Origin: Acidithiobacillus_B sp049965315
GTDB taxonomy: Bacteria; Pseudomonadota; Gammaproteobacteria; Acidithiobacillales; Acidithiobacillaceae
Reading direction: 5' to 3'
NCBI RefSeq assembly: GCF_049965315.1
Contig: NZ_JBMFWL010000006.1
Span: 14,359 to 78,358 of the forward strand
Length of the DNA: 64,000 nucleotides
The translations under genes and the position numbers were made by a program. Below are positions 45,128-52,920 of this stretch, piece by piece; the first letter of the stretch is position 1; every line of letters starts with the position of its first letter. The notes under the pieces are model-generated. The model was given only the letters and a program-made list of their open reading frames with translations, ran no database searches and was not told the origin of the DNA.

Positions 45128-45417
45128 AGCTCGTCGTTACTCCACCGGCGCTCGCCGAATTGCACGACGCGGCAGCGTTTTATACGCTGAAGGCGAATGT
45201 CGAGCTTGGTCTCGCGTTTGTGGCTGAGTTTGAGCGAACGGCCAATCTCGTTTTGGACAACCCTCTGCTCGGTGCCGTGTTTCGTAGCACTCGCCGGCGA
45301 TATATCTTCCGTCAATTCCCATATAGCATCATTTATCAGGTTACCGCAGAGGAGCTTCGAATTCTCGCCGTGGCACATCACAGGCGGCGCCCTGGCTACT
45401 GGGCGCAGCGGAAATAG
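45124..45417 (+). CDS. RelE/ParE-family toxin
   Basis: 97 residues starting at GTG 45124. The fold pattern is clear: VTPPALAELHDAAAFY, LVLDNPLLGAVFR, RRYIFRQFPYSIIYQV and the C-terminal LAVAHHRRRPGYW. RelE members cut mRNA and ParE members poison gyrase; I cannot decide which. It follows the antitoxin in a single cassette and is about 25 bases from the attC. Confidence 0.87.
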   Translation: MKLVVTPPALAELHDAAAFYTLKANVELGLAFVAEFERTANLVLDNPLLGAVFRSTRRRYIFRQFPYSIIYQVTAEELRILAVAHHRRRPGYWAQRK

Positions 45418-45443
45418 TACGCCGTGTCACTTCGAACATCGAT

Positions 45444-45513
45444 GCCCAACCCATCCATCAACACCGACGCTGCGCGATAAAGCCGCGCAGCGTCGGTTAG
45501 CTTTACGTTAGTT
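45444..45513 (+). repeat. attC: attC recombination site of the toxin-antitoxin cassette
   Basis: Begins with GCCCAAC (R'', fits RYYYAAC) and ends with GTTAGTT (R', starts GTTAG). Between them a perfect 14-bp stem ACCGACGCTGCGCG/CGCGCAGCGTCGGT (45463-45476 and 45484-45497) with a 7-base loop. R'' is the exact complement of GTTGGGC at 44831, as expected for one excisable cassette spanning 44832-45507. Confidence 0.8.
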
Positions 45514-45545
45514 TTCTCCATCATGGTGGATCACCAGAGATAGCC

Positions 45546-45785
45546 ATGCCGCAACTCAAAGAATGGTTTCTTCTCATCCTGGGTGTTGGTCTCGTCGCGG
45601 TCGCGGTGCAGGGGGTTTTCCGTGGGTGGCTGCCGAATGGTCGGAACGGTTTCAAGCAAGGCGCGGGCGTCTACCGTGAAGACCAGCCTGTCGGCTTCTG
45701 GTTTTTCTTCTGCCTATATTTTGGTGGCGGCTTATACGTGGCTTTTTATGCCTTGCGTCCTCTGTTCGGTCATGCAGCGCAGTGA
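45546..45785 (+). CDS. Small membrane protein of unknown function, second integron cassette
   Basis: 79 residues. Two hydrophobic segments (about 7-25, FLLILGVGLVAVAVQG, and 50-68, FWFFFCLYFGGGLYVAFYA, read in blocks) flank a short polar loop (WLPNGRNGFKQGAGVYRED). I do not recognise a named family. It follows the attC by 32 bases and is probably the next cassette gene. The ribosome site is weak (AGAGA). Confidence 0.5.
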   Translation: MPQLKEWFLLILGVGLVAVAVQGVFRGWLPNGRNGFKQGAGVYREDQPVGFWFFFCLYFGGGLYVAFYALRPLFGHAAQ

Positions 45786-46096
45786 GGCATAGCCGAAGTG
45801 CTGAATCCTCTGCGCGACATGCCCCTCCATGTGGCCCCGGCGGCTTGGTGGCGGGCCGCTCGTCCCCTCGGCCCGGCCTTTGAATACGACGACTTCCTGC
45901 TTCTCTCCGATCTTGCCGAGCACGCCCGTCCGGAGTTCGGTCCGCCGGACCTCCTCCCTGCATTTCTCTAACGGCCTCGGGTCCGACACCGGATTCAACC
46001 GGGGCCGTTCCGGCCCGGTAACGGCGTTCAGGCTTCTCCCCGCCCGAAGCGGGCGGCTCTTGGGTGGAGCGCTCCGACCCATGTACAATGGAGTTT
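45786..46096. other. Unassigned stretch between integron and mnmG
   Basis: No gene on either strand is convincing over 311 bases. It contains a perfect hairpin CCGCCCG/CGGGCGG (46040-46056) and inverted GC repeats (45992-46015). A minus-strand open frame (about 45732-46088) has irregular composition. TTGGGT (46060-46065) and TACAAT (46084-46089) could be a promoter for mnmG. It may be cassette debris. Confidence 0.4.
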
Positions 46097-47971
46097 ATGG
46101 AACAGCACTATGACGTCATCGTGGTGGGCGGCGGACACGCCGGCATCGAGGCGGCCGCGGCGGCGGCCCGGGTGGGTGCGCGCACGCTCCTGCTCACCCA
46201 GAATCTGGACACCATCGGCCAGATGTCCTGCAATCCGGCCATCGGCGGCATCGGCAAGGGGCATCTGGTCAAGGAGATCGACGCCCTGGGCGGGATCATG
46301 GCGCGGGCCATCGATCAGGCCGGCATCCAGTTCCGCATCCTCAACGCCCGCAAAGGCCCGGCGGTGCGCGCCACCCGCGCCCAGGCGGACCGCAGTCTCT
46401 ACAAGCGCGCCGTCTGGGGCCTGCTGGAAGCCCTGCCCCATCTCCAGCTCTTTCAGGGCATGGCGGGGGATCTCCTCATGGAGGGGGAGCGCCTCGCCGG
46501 CGTGATCCTGGAGACCGGCCTGGTCTTGCACGCCCGGCAAGTCGTCCTCACCACCGGCACCTTCCTGGGCGGCCAGATCCACATGGGCGATCAGCACTAT
46601 GCCGCCGGTCGCGCCGGCGATCCGCCCTCCAACGCCCTGGCCCGGCGTCTGCGCGAGATGGCCTTCCCGGTGGCGCGCCTGAAGACCGGCACCCCCCCGC
46701 GCATCGACGGCCGCAGCATCGATTACAGCCAGTTGGAAGAGCAGCCCGGGGACGCTCCGCCGCCGCCCTTTTCCTTCCTGACCAGGGCCATCGCCGTCTC
46801 CCAACGGGTCTGCCACATCACCCACACCAACCCCCGCACCCACGAGATCATTGCGGCGAACCTGCACCGTTCGGCGCTCTATGGCGGCCACATCCAGTCC
46901 GTCGGCCCGCGCTACTGTCCCTCCATCGAAGACAAGATCGTGCGCTTCGCCGACAAGTCCTCGCACCAGATCTTTCTGGAGCCCGAGGGGCTGGACACCC
47001 ACGAGGTCTATCCCAACGGCATCTCCACCAGCCTGCCCTTCGACGTGCAGGAAGAATTGGTGCGCAGTATCCGGGGCCTGGAGAACGCCGTCCTCCTGCG
47101 TCCCGGCTACGCCATCGAATACGATTATCTGGACCCTCGCGATCTCCACCCCAGTCTGGAGAGCAAGCGCCTGTCCGGTCTCTTCTGCGCCGGGCAGATC
47201 AACGGCACCACCGGCTACGAAGAGGCCGCCGCCCAGGGCCTCCTGGCCGGCCTCAACGCCGCCCGCCGCGCCCGCGAACTCGCACCCTGGTGGCCCGGAC
47301 GCCACGAGGCCTATCTGGGGGTCATGGTGGACGACCTGGTCACCCGGGGGCTGGATGAACCCTACCGGATGTTCACCAGCCGGGCCGAATACCGCCTGCA
47401 ACTGCGCGAAGACAATGCCGATGCCCGTCTGACGCCCATGGGGCGGGAACTGGGCCTGGTCGATGACGAACGCTGGCAGGCCTTCGCCGCGAAGCAGGCC
47501 GCCGTCCAGGCCGAAAGTGCCCGCCTCGCGGCGCTGCGCATTTTCCCGGCGAGCCCGGAGGCGGAGCGGCTTTCCTCCGCTTCGGGCCAAGCGCTGCAGC
47601 GGGACGTCACCGCCCTGGAACTGCTCCGTCGCCCCGATTGGGATTATCCCCGCCTCCTCGCGGCCCTGGATCTCGACCCCTGCAACGACCCCCAGGTCCG
47701 GGAGCAGGTGGAGATCCAGTGCAAGTATTCCGGCTATATCGCCCGCCAGCAGGAAGAGGTGGCCCGCGCCAGTCGCTGGGAAGGAGTGGCCCTCCCGGCG
47801 GCGATGGACTTTGGCGAGGTGCGCGGGCTCTCCACCGAATGCGCCCAGAAGCTGAGCCGCCACCGCCCCGTCAGCATCGGTCAGGCCAGCCGCATCGCCG
47901 GCATCACCCCGGCGGCCATTTCCCTGCTCATGATTCACGTGAAACGGCGCGGCGTGACACAGGCGGATTGA
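46097..47971 (+). CDS. mnmG: tRNA uridine-34 modification enzyme MnmG
   Basis: 624 residues from ATG 46097, matching the usual start YDVIVVGGGHAG. FAD is bound at the N-terminal GGGHAG motif; GQMSCNPAIGGIGKGHLVKEIDALGG, in blocks NPAIGGIGKGHL and EIDALGG, and GQINGTTGYEEAAAQG are diagnostic. The C-terminal helical domain is complete. With MnmE it forms xnm5U34. ATGs at 46088 and a GTG at 46064 are alternatives. A parS-like site covers its 3' end. It begins the mnmG-rsmG-parA-parB cluster. Confidence 0.97.
   Translation: MEQHYDVIVVGGGHAGIEAAAAAARVGARTLLLTQNLDTIGQMSCNPAIGGIGKGHLVKEIDALGGIMARAIDQAGIQFRILNARKGPAVRATRAQADRSLYKRAVWGLLEALPHLQLFQGMAGDLLMEGERLAGVILETGLVLHARQVVLTTGTFLGGQIHMGDQHYAAGRAGDPPSNALARRLREMAFPVARLKTGTPPRIDGRSIDYSQLEEQPGDAPPPPFSFLTRAIAVSQRVCHITHTNPRTHEIIAANLHRSALYGGHIQSVGPRYCPSIEDKIVRFADKSSHQIFLEPEGLDTHEVYPNGISTSLPFDVQEELVRSIRGLENAVLLRPGYAIEYDYLDPRDLHPSLESKRLSGLFCAGQINGTTGYEEAAAQGLLAGLNAARRARELAPWWPGRHEAYLGVMVDDLVTRGLDEPYRMFTSRAEYRLQLREDNADARLTPMGRELGLVDDERWQAFAAKQAAVQAESARLAALRIFPASPEAERLSSASGQALQRDVTALELLRRPDWDYPRLLAALDLDPCNDPQVREQVEIQCKYSGYIARQQEEVARASRWEGVALPAAMDFGEVRGLSTECAQKLSRHRPVSIGQASRIAGITPAAISLLMIHVKRRGVTQAD
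47931..47946. promoter_or_regulatory. Weak parS-like site at the mnmG 3' end
   Basis: TGATTCACGTGAAACG matches the parS palindrome at 14 of 16. It lies 760 bases before parA, a typical place for a site; the change at position 3 may weaken it. Confidence 0.5.
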
Positions 47972-47975
47972 CGGG

Positions 47976-48626
47976 GTGGAGTCGAGTCCTTCCTTTCCCC
48001 GGGATCAGGCCCGCCAGATCCTGGATGCAGGCCTGGAGGCCATGGCCCTGGAGCCCATCTCCGCAGACCGCCGCTCCTTGCTCCTCGATTACCTCGGCCA
48101 ATTGGCGCAATGGAATCGCGTCCACAATCTCACCGCCGTGCGCGATCCCCTGGAGATGGTCTCCCATCACCTCCTCGATAGCCTGAGTCTCCTGCCCTGG
48201 TTGCCCGGGGGCGAGGTCTGCGACATCGGCAGCGGCGCAGGCCTGCCCGGCCTCCCGCTGGCCATCTGCCGCCCTGAGCAGACCTTCACCCTGGTCGAGC
48301 CCACCGGCAAGCGCGCGGCCTTTTTGCGCAGCGTGGTGGCCGGTCTGGGGCTGTCTCGGGTGCGGATCAACCAGTCCCGCAGCGAAGCCTATCGGCCCGC
48401 CGCCTATCCGGCCGCCGTGATCAGCCGGGCCGTCGCCTCCCTTGCCGAGCTGGATCTCATGACGCAACACCTGCAGGGGCCGGCTACCCTCTGCCTCGCC
48501 CTCAAGGGCCCCCGCGCCGGCGACGAGATCGCGGCCTGGCCCCGGGCCGCGGAATTGCAGGTCACCATGCAGAGCTTCCCGGTCCCCGGCCTGCCTCCCC
48601 GTGTGCTCGTCCGGTGGCAGGCATGA
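47976..48626 (+). CDS. rsmG: 16S rRNA (guanine-527-N7)-methyltransferase RsmG
   Basis: 216 residues from GTG 47976. QWNRVHNLTAVRDPLEMVSHHLLDSL (blocks: WNRVHNLTAV, HHLLDSLSL) and CDIGSGAGLPGLPLAI are RsmG hallmarks, with a conserved SRAVASL further on. It methylates G527; loss gives low-level streptomycin resistance in several bacteria. It stands between mnmG and parA in the common order. Confidence 0.95.
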   Translation: MESSPSFPRDQARQILDAGLEAMALEPISADRRSLLLDYLGQLAQWNRVHNLTAVRDPLEMVSHHLLDSLSLLPWLPGGEVCDIGSGAGLPGLPLAICRPEQTFTLVEPTGKRAAFLRSVVAGLGLSRVRINQSRSEAYRPAAYPAAVISRAVASLAELDLMTQHLQGPATLCLALKGPRAGDEIAAWPRAAELQVTMQSFPVPGLPPRVLVRWQA

Positions 48627-48708
48627 CGCGCCCTAGCGGCGGGCCGGCCGAATGGGTATCCTAAGCGCAGATTTCCACGGAGAAACAGCGGGCTCGTCCG
48701 CCAGCACC

Positions 48709-49470
48709 ATGCGCATTGTCGCCGTCGCCAACCAGAAAGGCGGGGTGGGTAAGACCACCACCGCCGTCAACCTTGCCGCCGAGCTCGCCCAAGGCGGCCA
48801 GCGGGTGCTATTGGTGGACCTCGACCCCCAGGCCAACGCCACCACCGGACTGGGCCTGGGCCACGTCGATGGCGCCAGCATCTATCATGCCTTGCTGGGA
48901 GAGGTCCCCCTGGCAGCCGTGCTGCGGGCAGCGTCTCCGGCGGGCCTGCAGGTGGCCCCTTCCAGCCCGGACCTCGCCGGCGCCGAAGTCGAACTCTACG
49001 GCCGCGCCGGTCGTGAGCAGCGCCTCCGCGAGGCCCTGACCACCGTCGCCGACTTCGACTTTTGCCTCATCGACTGTCCCCCGGCCCTCAACATGCTCAC
49101 CGTCAATGCCCTGGTGGCCGCCGATGCGGTGTTGATCCCCATGCAGTGCGAATACTATGCCCTGGAGGGGCTCACTCAGCTCCTCGGCACGGTGCGCCGG
49201 GTCCGCGCCGGCCTCAACCCGCGCCTGCAGGTCCACGGCTTGCTGCGCACCATGTTCGACGCCCGCAATCGCCTGGCATCGGAGGTGGGCATGGAGCTGG
49301 AGCGGCACTTCCCCGACAAGCTCTACCGGACGGTGGTGCCGCGCAACATCCGTCTGGCCGAGGCGCCCAGCTTCGGTCGTGCCATACTGGAGCACGACCC
49401 GCACTGTGCCGGCGCCCAGGCCTATCGCGGCGTGGCCGCCGAATTCCTGCGCCGCGAGTGTCGGCCGTGA
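48709..49470 (+). CDS. parA: Chromosome partitioning ATPase ParA (Soj)
   Basis: 253 residues from ATG 48709 (an in-frame ATG at 48652 would add 19 residues without homology). Deviant Walker A KGGVGKTTT at residues 10-18, DLDPQANATTGLG, and IDCPPALNMLT follow the pattern. ParA moves ParB-parS complexes apart. It overlaps parB by 4 bases. Confidence 0.96.
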   Translation: MRIVAVANQKGGVGKTTTAVNLAAELAQGGQRVLLVDLDPQANATTGLGLGHVDGASIYHALLGEVPLAAVLRAASPAGLQVAPSSPDLAGAEVELYGRAGREQRLREALTTVADFDFCLIDCPPALNMLTVNALVAADAVLIPMQCEYYALEGLTQLLGTVRRVRAGLNPRLQVHGLLRTMFDARNRLASEVGMELERHFPDKLYRTVVPRNIRLAEAPSFGRAILEHDPHCAGAQAYRGVAAEFLRRECRP

Positions 49471-50306
49471 AGCGGGTCGGCCTGGGCCGCGGCCTGGATG
49501 CCCTCTTTGCCAGCGACGCCGACAGTGCCCGGCCGATGCGGGAGATTCCCCTGGATCTGCTTCAGCGCGGCCGCTATCAGCCGCGCAGCACCATGGACGC
49601 CGAGGCCCTGTCCGCCCTGGCTGCCTCCATCCGCTCCCAAGGGGTGGTGCAGCCCATTGTCGTGCGCGGCGTGGGCGGCGGTCGTTATGAAATCATCGCC
49701 GGCGAACGGCGCTGGCGGGCGGCGCAAATGGCGGGCCTTCCCGCCATCCCCGCCATCGTCCGGGAGTGCAGCGACGAACAGGCCCTCGCCCTCGGCCTCA
49801 TCGAAAACATCCAGCGGGAAGCCCTGAATCCCCTCGAGGAGGCCCAGGCCCTGCAACGCCTCATCAACGAATTCGCCCTCACCCACGAAGACCTGGCGGA
49901 AAAACTGGGGCGCTCGCGGACGGCCATCAGCAATCAACTCCGCTTGCTGCGTTTGCCCGCGGCCGTTCACCGCCATCTGGAAAGCGGCGCCCTCAGCGCC
50001 GGCCATGCCCGGGCCCTCCTGGCCCTGCCCGCGGAGGAGCAGGTGGCCGCTGCGGAACGGGTGCTGCGCGAAGATCTCACCGTGCGGGCCACCGAGCGCC
50101 TCGCCCGGGGGATGGCGCGGGGCCCCAAGCCAGCCTCGGCCCGGGATCCCAACATCATCGCCCTGGAGGCCGAGATTGCCGCCGTTCTGGGCCTGGCGGC
50201 CACCGTGATCCCCCGCTCGCGAGGCGGCGAGCTGCGCCTTTCCTGGGATGACCCGGAACAGGGAGAGGCCCTGCTTGCCCGCCTCGGCGTGCGTATCAAC
50301 GGATGA
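49467..50306 (+). CDS. parB: Chromosome partitioning protein ParB (Spo0J)
   Basis: 279 residues from GTG 49467. The N-terminal KRVGLGRGLDALF, the CTP-binding block IIAGERRWRAAQMAGL, ENIQREALNPLEEA, and a helix-turn-helix (LAEKLGRSRTAISNQLRLLRLP) are intact. ParB binds parS and spreads. Candidate parS sites are listed at 26562, 35006 and 47931. Confidence 0.96.
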   Translation: MKRVGLGRGLDALFASDADSARPMREIPLDLLQRGRYQPRSTMDAEALSALAASIRSQGVVQPIVVRGVGGGRYEIIAGERRWRAAQMAGLPAIPAIVRECSDEQALALGLIENIQREALNPLEEAQALQRLINEFALTHEDLAEKLGRSRTAISNQLRLLRLPAAVHRHLESGALSAGHARALLALPAEEQVAAAERVLREDLTVRATERLARGMARGPKPASARDPNIIALEAEIAAVLGLAATVIPRSRGGELRLSWDDPEQGEALLARLGVRING

Positions 50307-50323
50307 TCTCCCCCTTTTTGGTC

Positions 50324-50352
50324 TTGACGGCTCGTGCCCGTCTGTTTAGACT
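50324..50352 (+). promoter_or_regulatory. Sigma-70-type promoter for the atp operon
   Basis: TTGACG and TAGACT are separated by exactly 17 bases in the parB-atpI gap. Transcription would begin near 50359, just before atpI. Confidence 0.6.
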
Positions 50353-50376
50353 TCACCCGTTTTCTTGTGGCCATCT

Positions 50377-50775
50377 GTGAAAACAAAAGAAAAACAACCG
50401 GTCACAGATGCGTTCCCGTCCTTCGTTGGGCGGGTAAGCACATGGGTATTGACGATCAGCATCCTTCTGGCTGCGCTGGCGGCTTGGCGCTGGGGCCGGG
50501 AGGAAGCCTACGCCATACTCTTTGCCGGCATACTGAGCGTAATCAACATGCTCATTCTGGGAAACCGCCTCATGGCGCTCCCCGCATCGCCCCAGGGCGC
50601 GACCTTGCGTATCTGGGGTGCGGTGATGCAGCGCTGGGCGGTGACCATCGTGGGTTTGATCCTGGCCATTGTCTGGTTGCACCTGCCCATCATCGGGCTG
50701 GTGGCCGGGCTTTTGGTGACCCATTTCGTGTTTTTGGCATTTCTGTTGCGGGAGCGCAACAGGGAAAGGAGTTAA
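50377..50775 (+). CDS. atpI: ATP synthase subunit I
   Basis: 132 residues, four hydrophobic helices (for example TWVLTISILLAALAAW, ILFAGILSVINML, AVTIVGLILAIVWLHLP, LVAGLLVTHFVFLAFLL in short blocks). This matches AtpI, which helps assemble the c ring. GTG 50377 gives the best start; a TTG at 50365 is open. It is first in the operon. Confidence 0.82.
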   Translation: MKTKEKQPVTDAFPSFVGRVSTWVLTISILLAALAAWRWGREEAYAILFAGILSVINMLILGNRLMALPASPQGATLRIWGAVMQRWAVTIVGLILAIVWLHLPIIGLVAGLLVTHFVFLAFLLRERNRERS

Positions 50776-50778
50776 CGC

Positions 50779-51528
50779 GTGGCGGATAGCGGCATCGCTC
50801 AACACATCACCAACTGGTCTGTCGGGCAAGGTTTCTGGACCTTCAATTTGGACACCATCCTCATGGGCTGGGTGATGGCCTTTATCCTGGTGGTCGCCGC
50901 CATGGTCGTGGGCAGCCGCCTGCAATATGGCGCTCCCACCGGTCTGCAGGGTTGGCTGGAAGGCACGGTGGATTTCATCGACGATCTGGTGCAGGGCAGT
51001 TTCCCCGTCAAGGATCCCCTCATTGCGCCCGTCGCCCTGACCGTGTTCCTCTGGATCCTGCTGATGAACAGCATGGACTTGATCCCGGTCTACCTCCCCG
51101 GTCTGGTCGCCCACTGGTTCGGGATCCCCGAATTCCGCATCACGCCCACCGTCAACCTCAACACCACCCTGGGCGTCGCCCTGGCGGTGTTCATCCTGGC
51201 CATCTTCACCAGTCTGCGGGTCAAGGGTTTCGCCTACTTCAAGACCTATCTGACCCATCCTTTCGGCATCTGGCTGATGCCCATGAACATCCTCATGACC
51301 CTCATCGAAGAGATCACCAAGCCCCTCAGTCTCGGCCTGCGACTCTTCGGCAACATGTTTGCCGGCGAACTGGTCTTTCTCCTGCTGGCCATGCTGCCTT
51401 GGTGGGGCCAGTTCGTCATGGGGGTGGTCTGGTCGGGTTTCGAGAGTCTGATCATTATTCTGCAGGCATTTATTTTCACCGTGCTGACCGTGGTCTACCT
51501 GGGCATGGCCAACATGCAGGAACATTAA
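50779..51528 (+). CDS. atpB: ATP synthase subunit a
   Basis: 249 residues from GTG 50779 with AAAGGAG upstream. The essential arginine is in the helix LGLRLFGNMFAGEL. Hydrophobic helices and NSMDLIPVYLPG are typical of Fo subunit a, which forms the proton half-channels with the c ring. Confidence 0.97.
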   Translation: MADSGIAQHITNWSVGQGFWTFNLDTILMGWVMAFILVVAAMVVGSRLQYGAPTGLQGWLEGTVDFIDDLVQGSFPVKDPLIAPVALTVFLWILLMNSMDLIPVYLPGLVAHWFGIPEFRITPTVNLNTTLGVALAVFILAIFTSLRVKGFAYFKTYLTHPFGIWLMPMNILMTLIEEITKPLSLGLRLFGNMFAGELVFLLLAMLPWWGQFVMGVVWSGFESLIIILQAFIFTVLTVVYLGMANMQEH

Positions 51529-51576
51529 CAACTCATTCGCTTTTTCATTCTTCGCTTTGGAATATAAGGAGTCACC

Positions 51577-51831
51577 ATGGACGCGCATACCATCATCGTT
51601 GCTGCTACCGCCATTGCCGTCGGCATCATTTTCGGCGCTGCCGGCCTCGGTTCCGCCATTGGCTGGGGTCTCATCACCTCCAAGACCATCGAAGGCATCA
51701 CCCGCCAGCCGGAAATGCGCCCGCAGTTGCTGGTCAACACCTTCATCTTCGCCGGCCTGATGGAGTCCTTCCCGTTCATCATTCTGGCCTTCGGTTTCTG
51801 GTTCCTCTTCGCCAACCCTTTCCTGGGCTGA
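51577..51831 (+). CDS. atpE: ATP synthase subunit c
   Basis: 84 residues, a two-helix hairpin. The glycine-rich first helix is GIIFGAAGLGSAIGWG; the polar loop is TRQPEMRP; the proton-carrying carboxylate is Glu63 in LMESFPF. The glutamate, rather than aspartate, and its place in the second helix are normal. AATATAAGGAG lies upstream. Confidence 0.97.
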   Translation: MDAHTIIVAATAIAVGIIFGAAGLGSAIGWGLITSKTIEGITRQPEMRPQLLVNTFIFAGLMESFPFIILAFGFWFLFANPFLG

Positions 51832-51875
51832 TGGCCGGGCCGGCATGGGCCGGATAACGCGCAAGTGAGGGCATC

Positions 51876-52355
51876 ATGAATCCAGTAGGCATTAATGCGA
51901 CGTTGATCGTGCAGTTGGTCACCTTTGCGGTATTGGTGGCACTGCTGTACAAATATTTGTACGGCCCCTTGAAGGGGGTCATGGAAGCGCGTCGGGCGAA
52001 GATCGCCGACGGTCTGGCGGCGGCGGAGCGGGGCAAGGAAGAAATCGTCATCGCCCAGAAACGCGCTACGGAAATACTGCGTGAGGCAAAGGAAAAGGCG
52101 GCGGAGATCATCGCCAATGCCGAACGCCGTGGCGTGGAGCTCAAGGAAGAGGCCCAGGTCAAGGCGCGGGAAGAGGCCGACCGGATCCTGGCCGGCGCGC
52201 GGGCCGAGATCGAGGTCGAGACCAACCGCGCGCGCGAAGTCCTGCGGGAACGGGTGGTGGGACTCGTCGTCGATGGCGCGCAGCGCATCCTCCAGAAAGA
52301 AATCGACGCCCAAGTCCATCGTGACATTGTCGACCGCATGGTCGGCCAACTCTAA
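51876..52355 (+). CDS. atpF: ATP synthase subunit b
   Basis: 159 residues. One N-terminal transmembrane helix (LIVQLVTFAVLVALLYKYLY, in blocks VQLVTFAVLVALL, YKYLYGPL) and a long charged helix rich in A, E, K and R form the peripheral stalk. Order atpE-atpF-atpH is standard. Confidence 0.96.
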   Translation: MNPVGINATLIVQLVTFAVLVALLYKYLYGPLKGVMEARRAKIADGLAAAERGKEEIVIAQKRATEILREAKEKAAEIIANAERRGVELKEEAQVKAREEADRILAGARAEIEVETNRAREVLRERVVGLVVDGAQRILQKEIDAQVHRDIVDRMVGQL

Positions 52356-52366
52356 GGGGACAAGCC

Positions 52367-52903
52367 ATGGCGGATTTGATCACGGTCGCCCGTCCCTACG
52401 CCGAGGCCCTCTACGGTCTGGCGAAGGAAACGGGGCAGGAGGACGCCTGGGAAACGGCCTTGCAGACCCTTGCGGCGGTTATACAGGATCCTCAGGCACA
52501 GCAATTTCTCGACGATCCCGAGCGCACGGCGGCGGCCAAGGTCGAGGTGCTCTCCGTGGCCGAGGTGGCGGTACCCAAGGAGGCCTGGCGGGCCTTCCTG
52601 GCCTTGCTGATCGACAATGATCGTTGGCCCGCCGCCGGCGAGATTGCGGCGCTGTTCGCGGCCGACCGTCGCGCTGCCCTGGGTACGATAGAGGTCCTGG
52701 TAAAAAGTGCCGTAGCCCTGGACGCGGGTCAGAAAGAAGCCATCGAGGCGGCCTTGTCCCGGCGTTTCGGCAGCCGGGTGGCGTTCCACGACGAGGTGGA
52801 TCCCGCCCTCATCGGCGGAATTCTGGTGCAGGCCGGCGATTTGACGATAGATGCTTCTGTGCGCGGGCAGGTGGAACAGCTCGCCCGCACCCTTCGCAGT
52901 TAA
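52367..52903 (+). CDS. atpH: ATP synthase subunit delta
   Basis: 178 residues. ITVARPYAEALYGLAKE at the N-terminus, and the C-terminal GSRVAFHDEVDPALIGGILVQAGDLTIDASVRGQVEQL (blocks: DPALIGGILVQ, DASVRGQ) are the subunit-delta signature. It joins F1 to the b stalk. Confidence 0.96.
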   Translation: MADLITVARPYAEALYGLAKETGQEDAWETALQTLAAVIQDPQAQQFLDDPERTAAAKVEVLSVAEVAVPKEAWRAFLALLIDNDRWPAAGEIAALFAADRRAALGTIEVLVKSAVALDAGQKEAIEAALSRRFGSRVAFHDEVDPALIGGILVQAGDLTIDASVRGQVEQLARTLRS

Positions 52904-52920
52904 CCTTTTGAGGACATGGT

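Larger units (their letters stand above)
43539..45513. mobile_element. Small chromosomal integron remnant
   Basis: An IntI gene is followed, in divergent orientation, by a long attC-like inverted repeat (44672-44837), one cassette with a toxin-antitoxin pair, and a typical attC (45444-45513). The block lies between the methyltransferase and mnmG and shows less regular base composition than the housekeeping genes. Confidence 0.75.

Noticed and set aside
45732..46088. Minus-strand frame with IQHFGYAS, faintly like Mu-type baseplate proteins
   Set aside because: Only a few residues agree, composition is irregular and no other phage gene is near.
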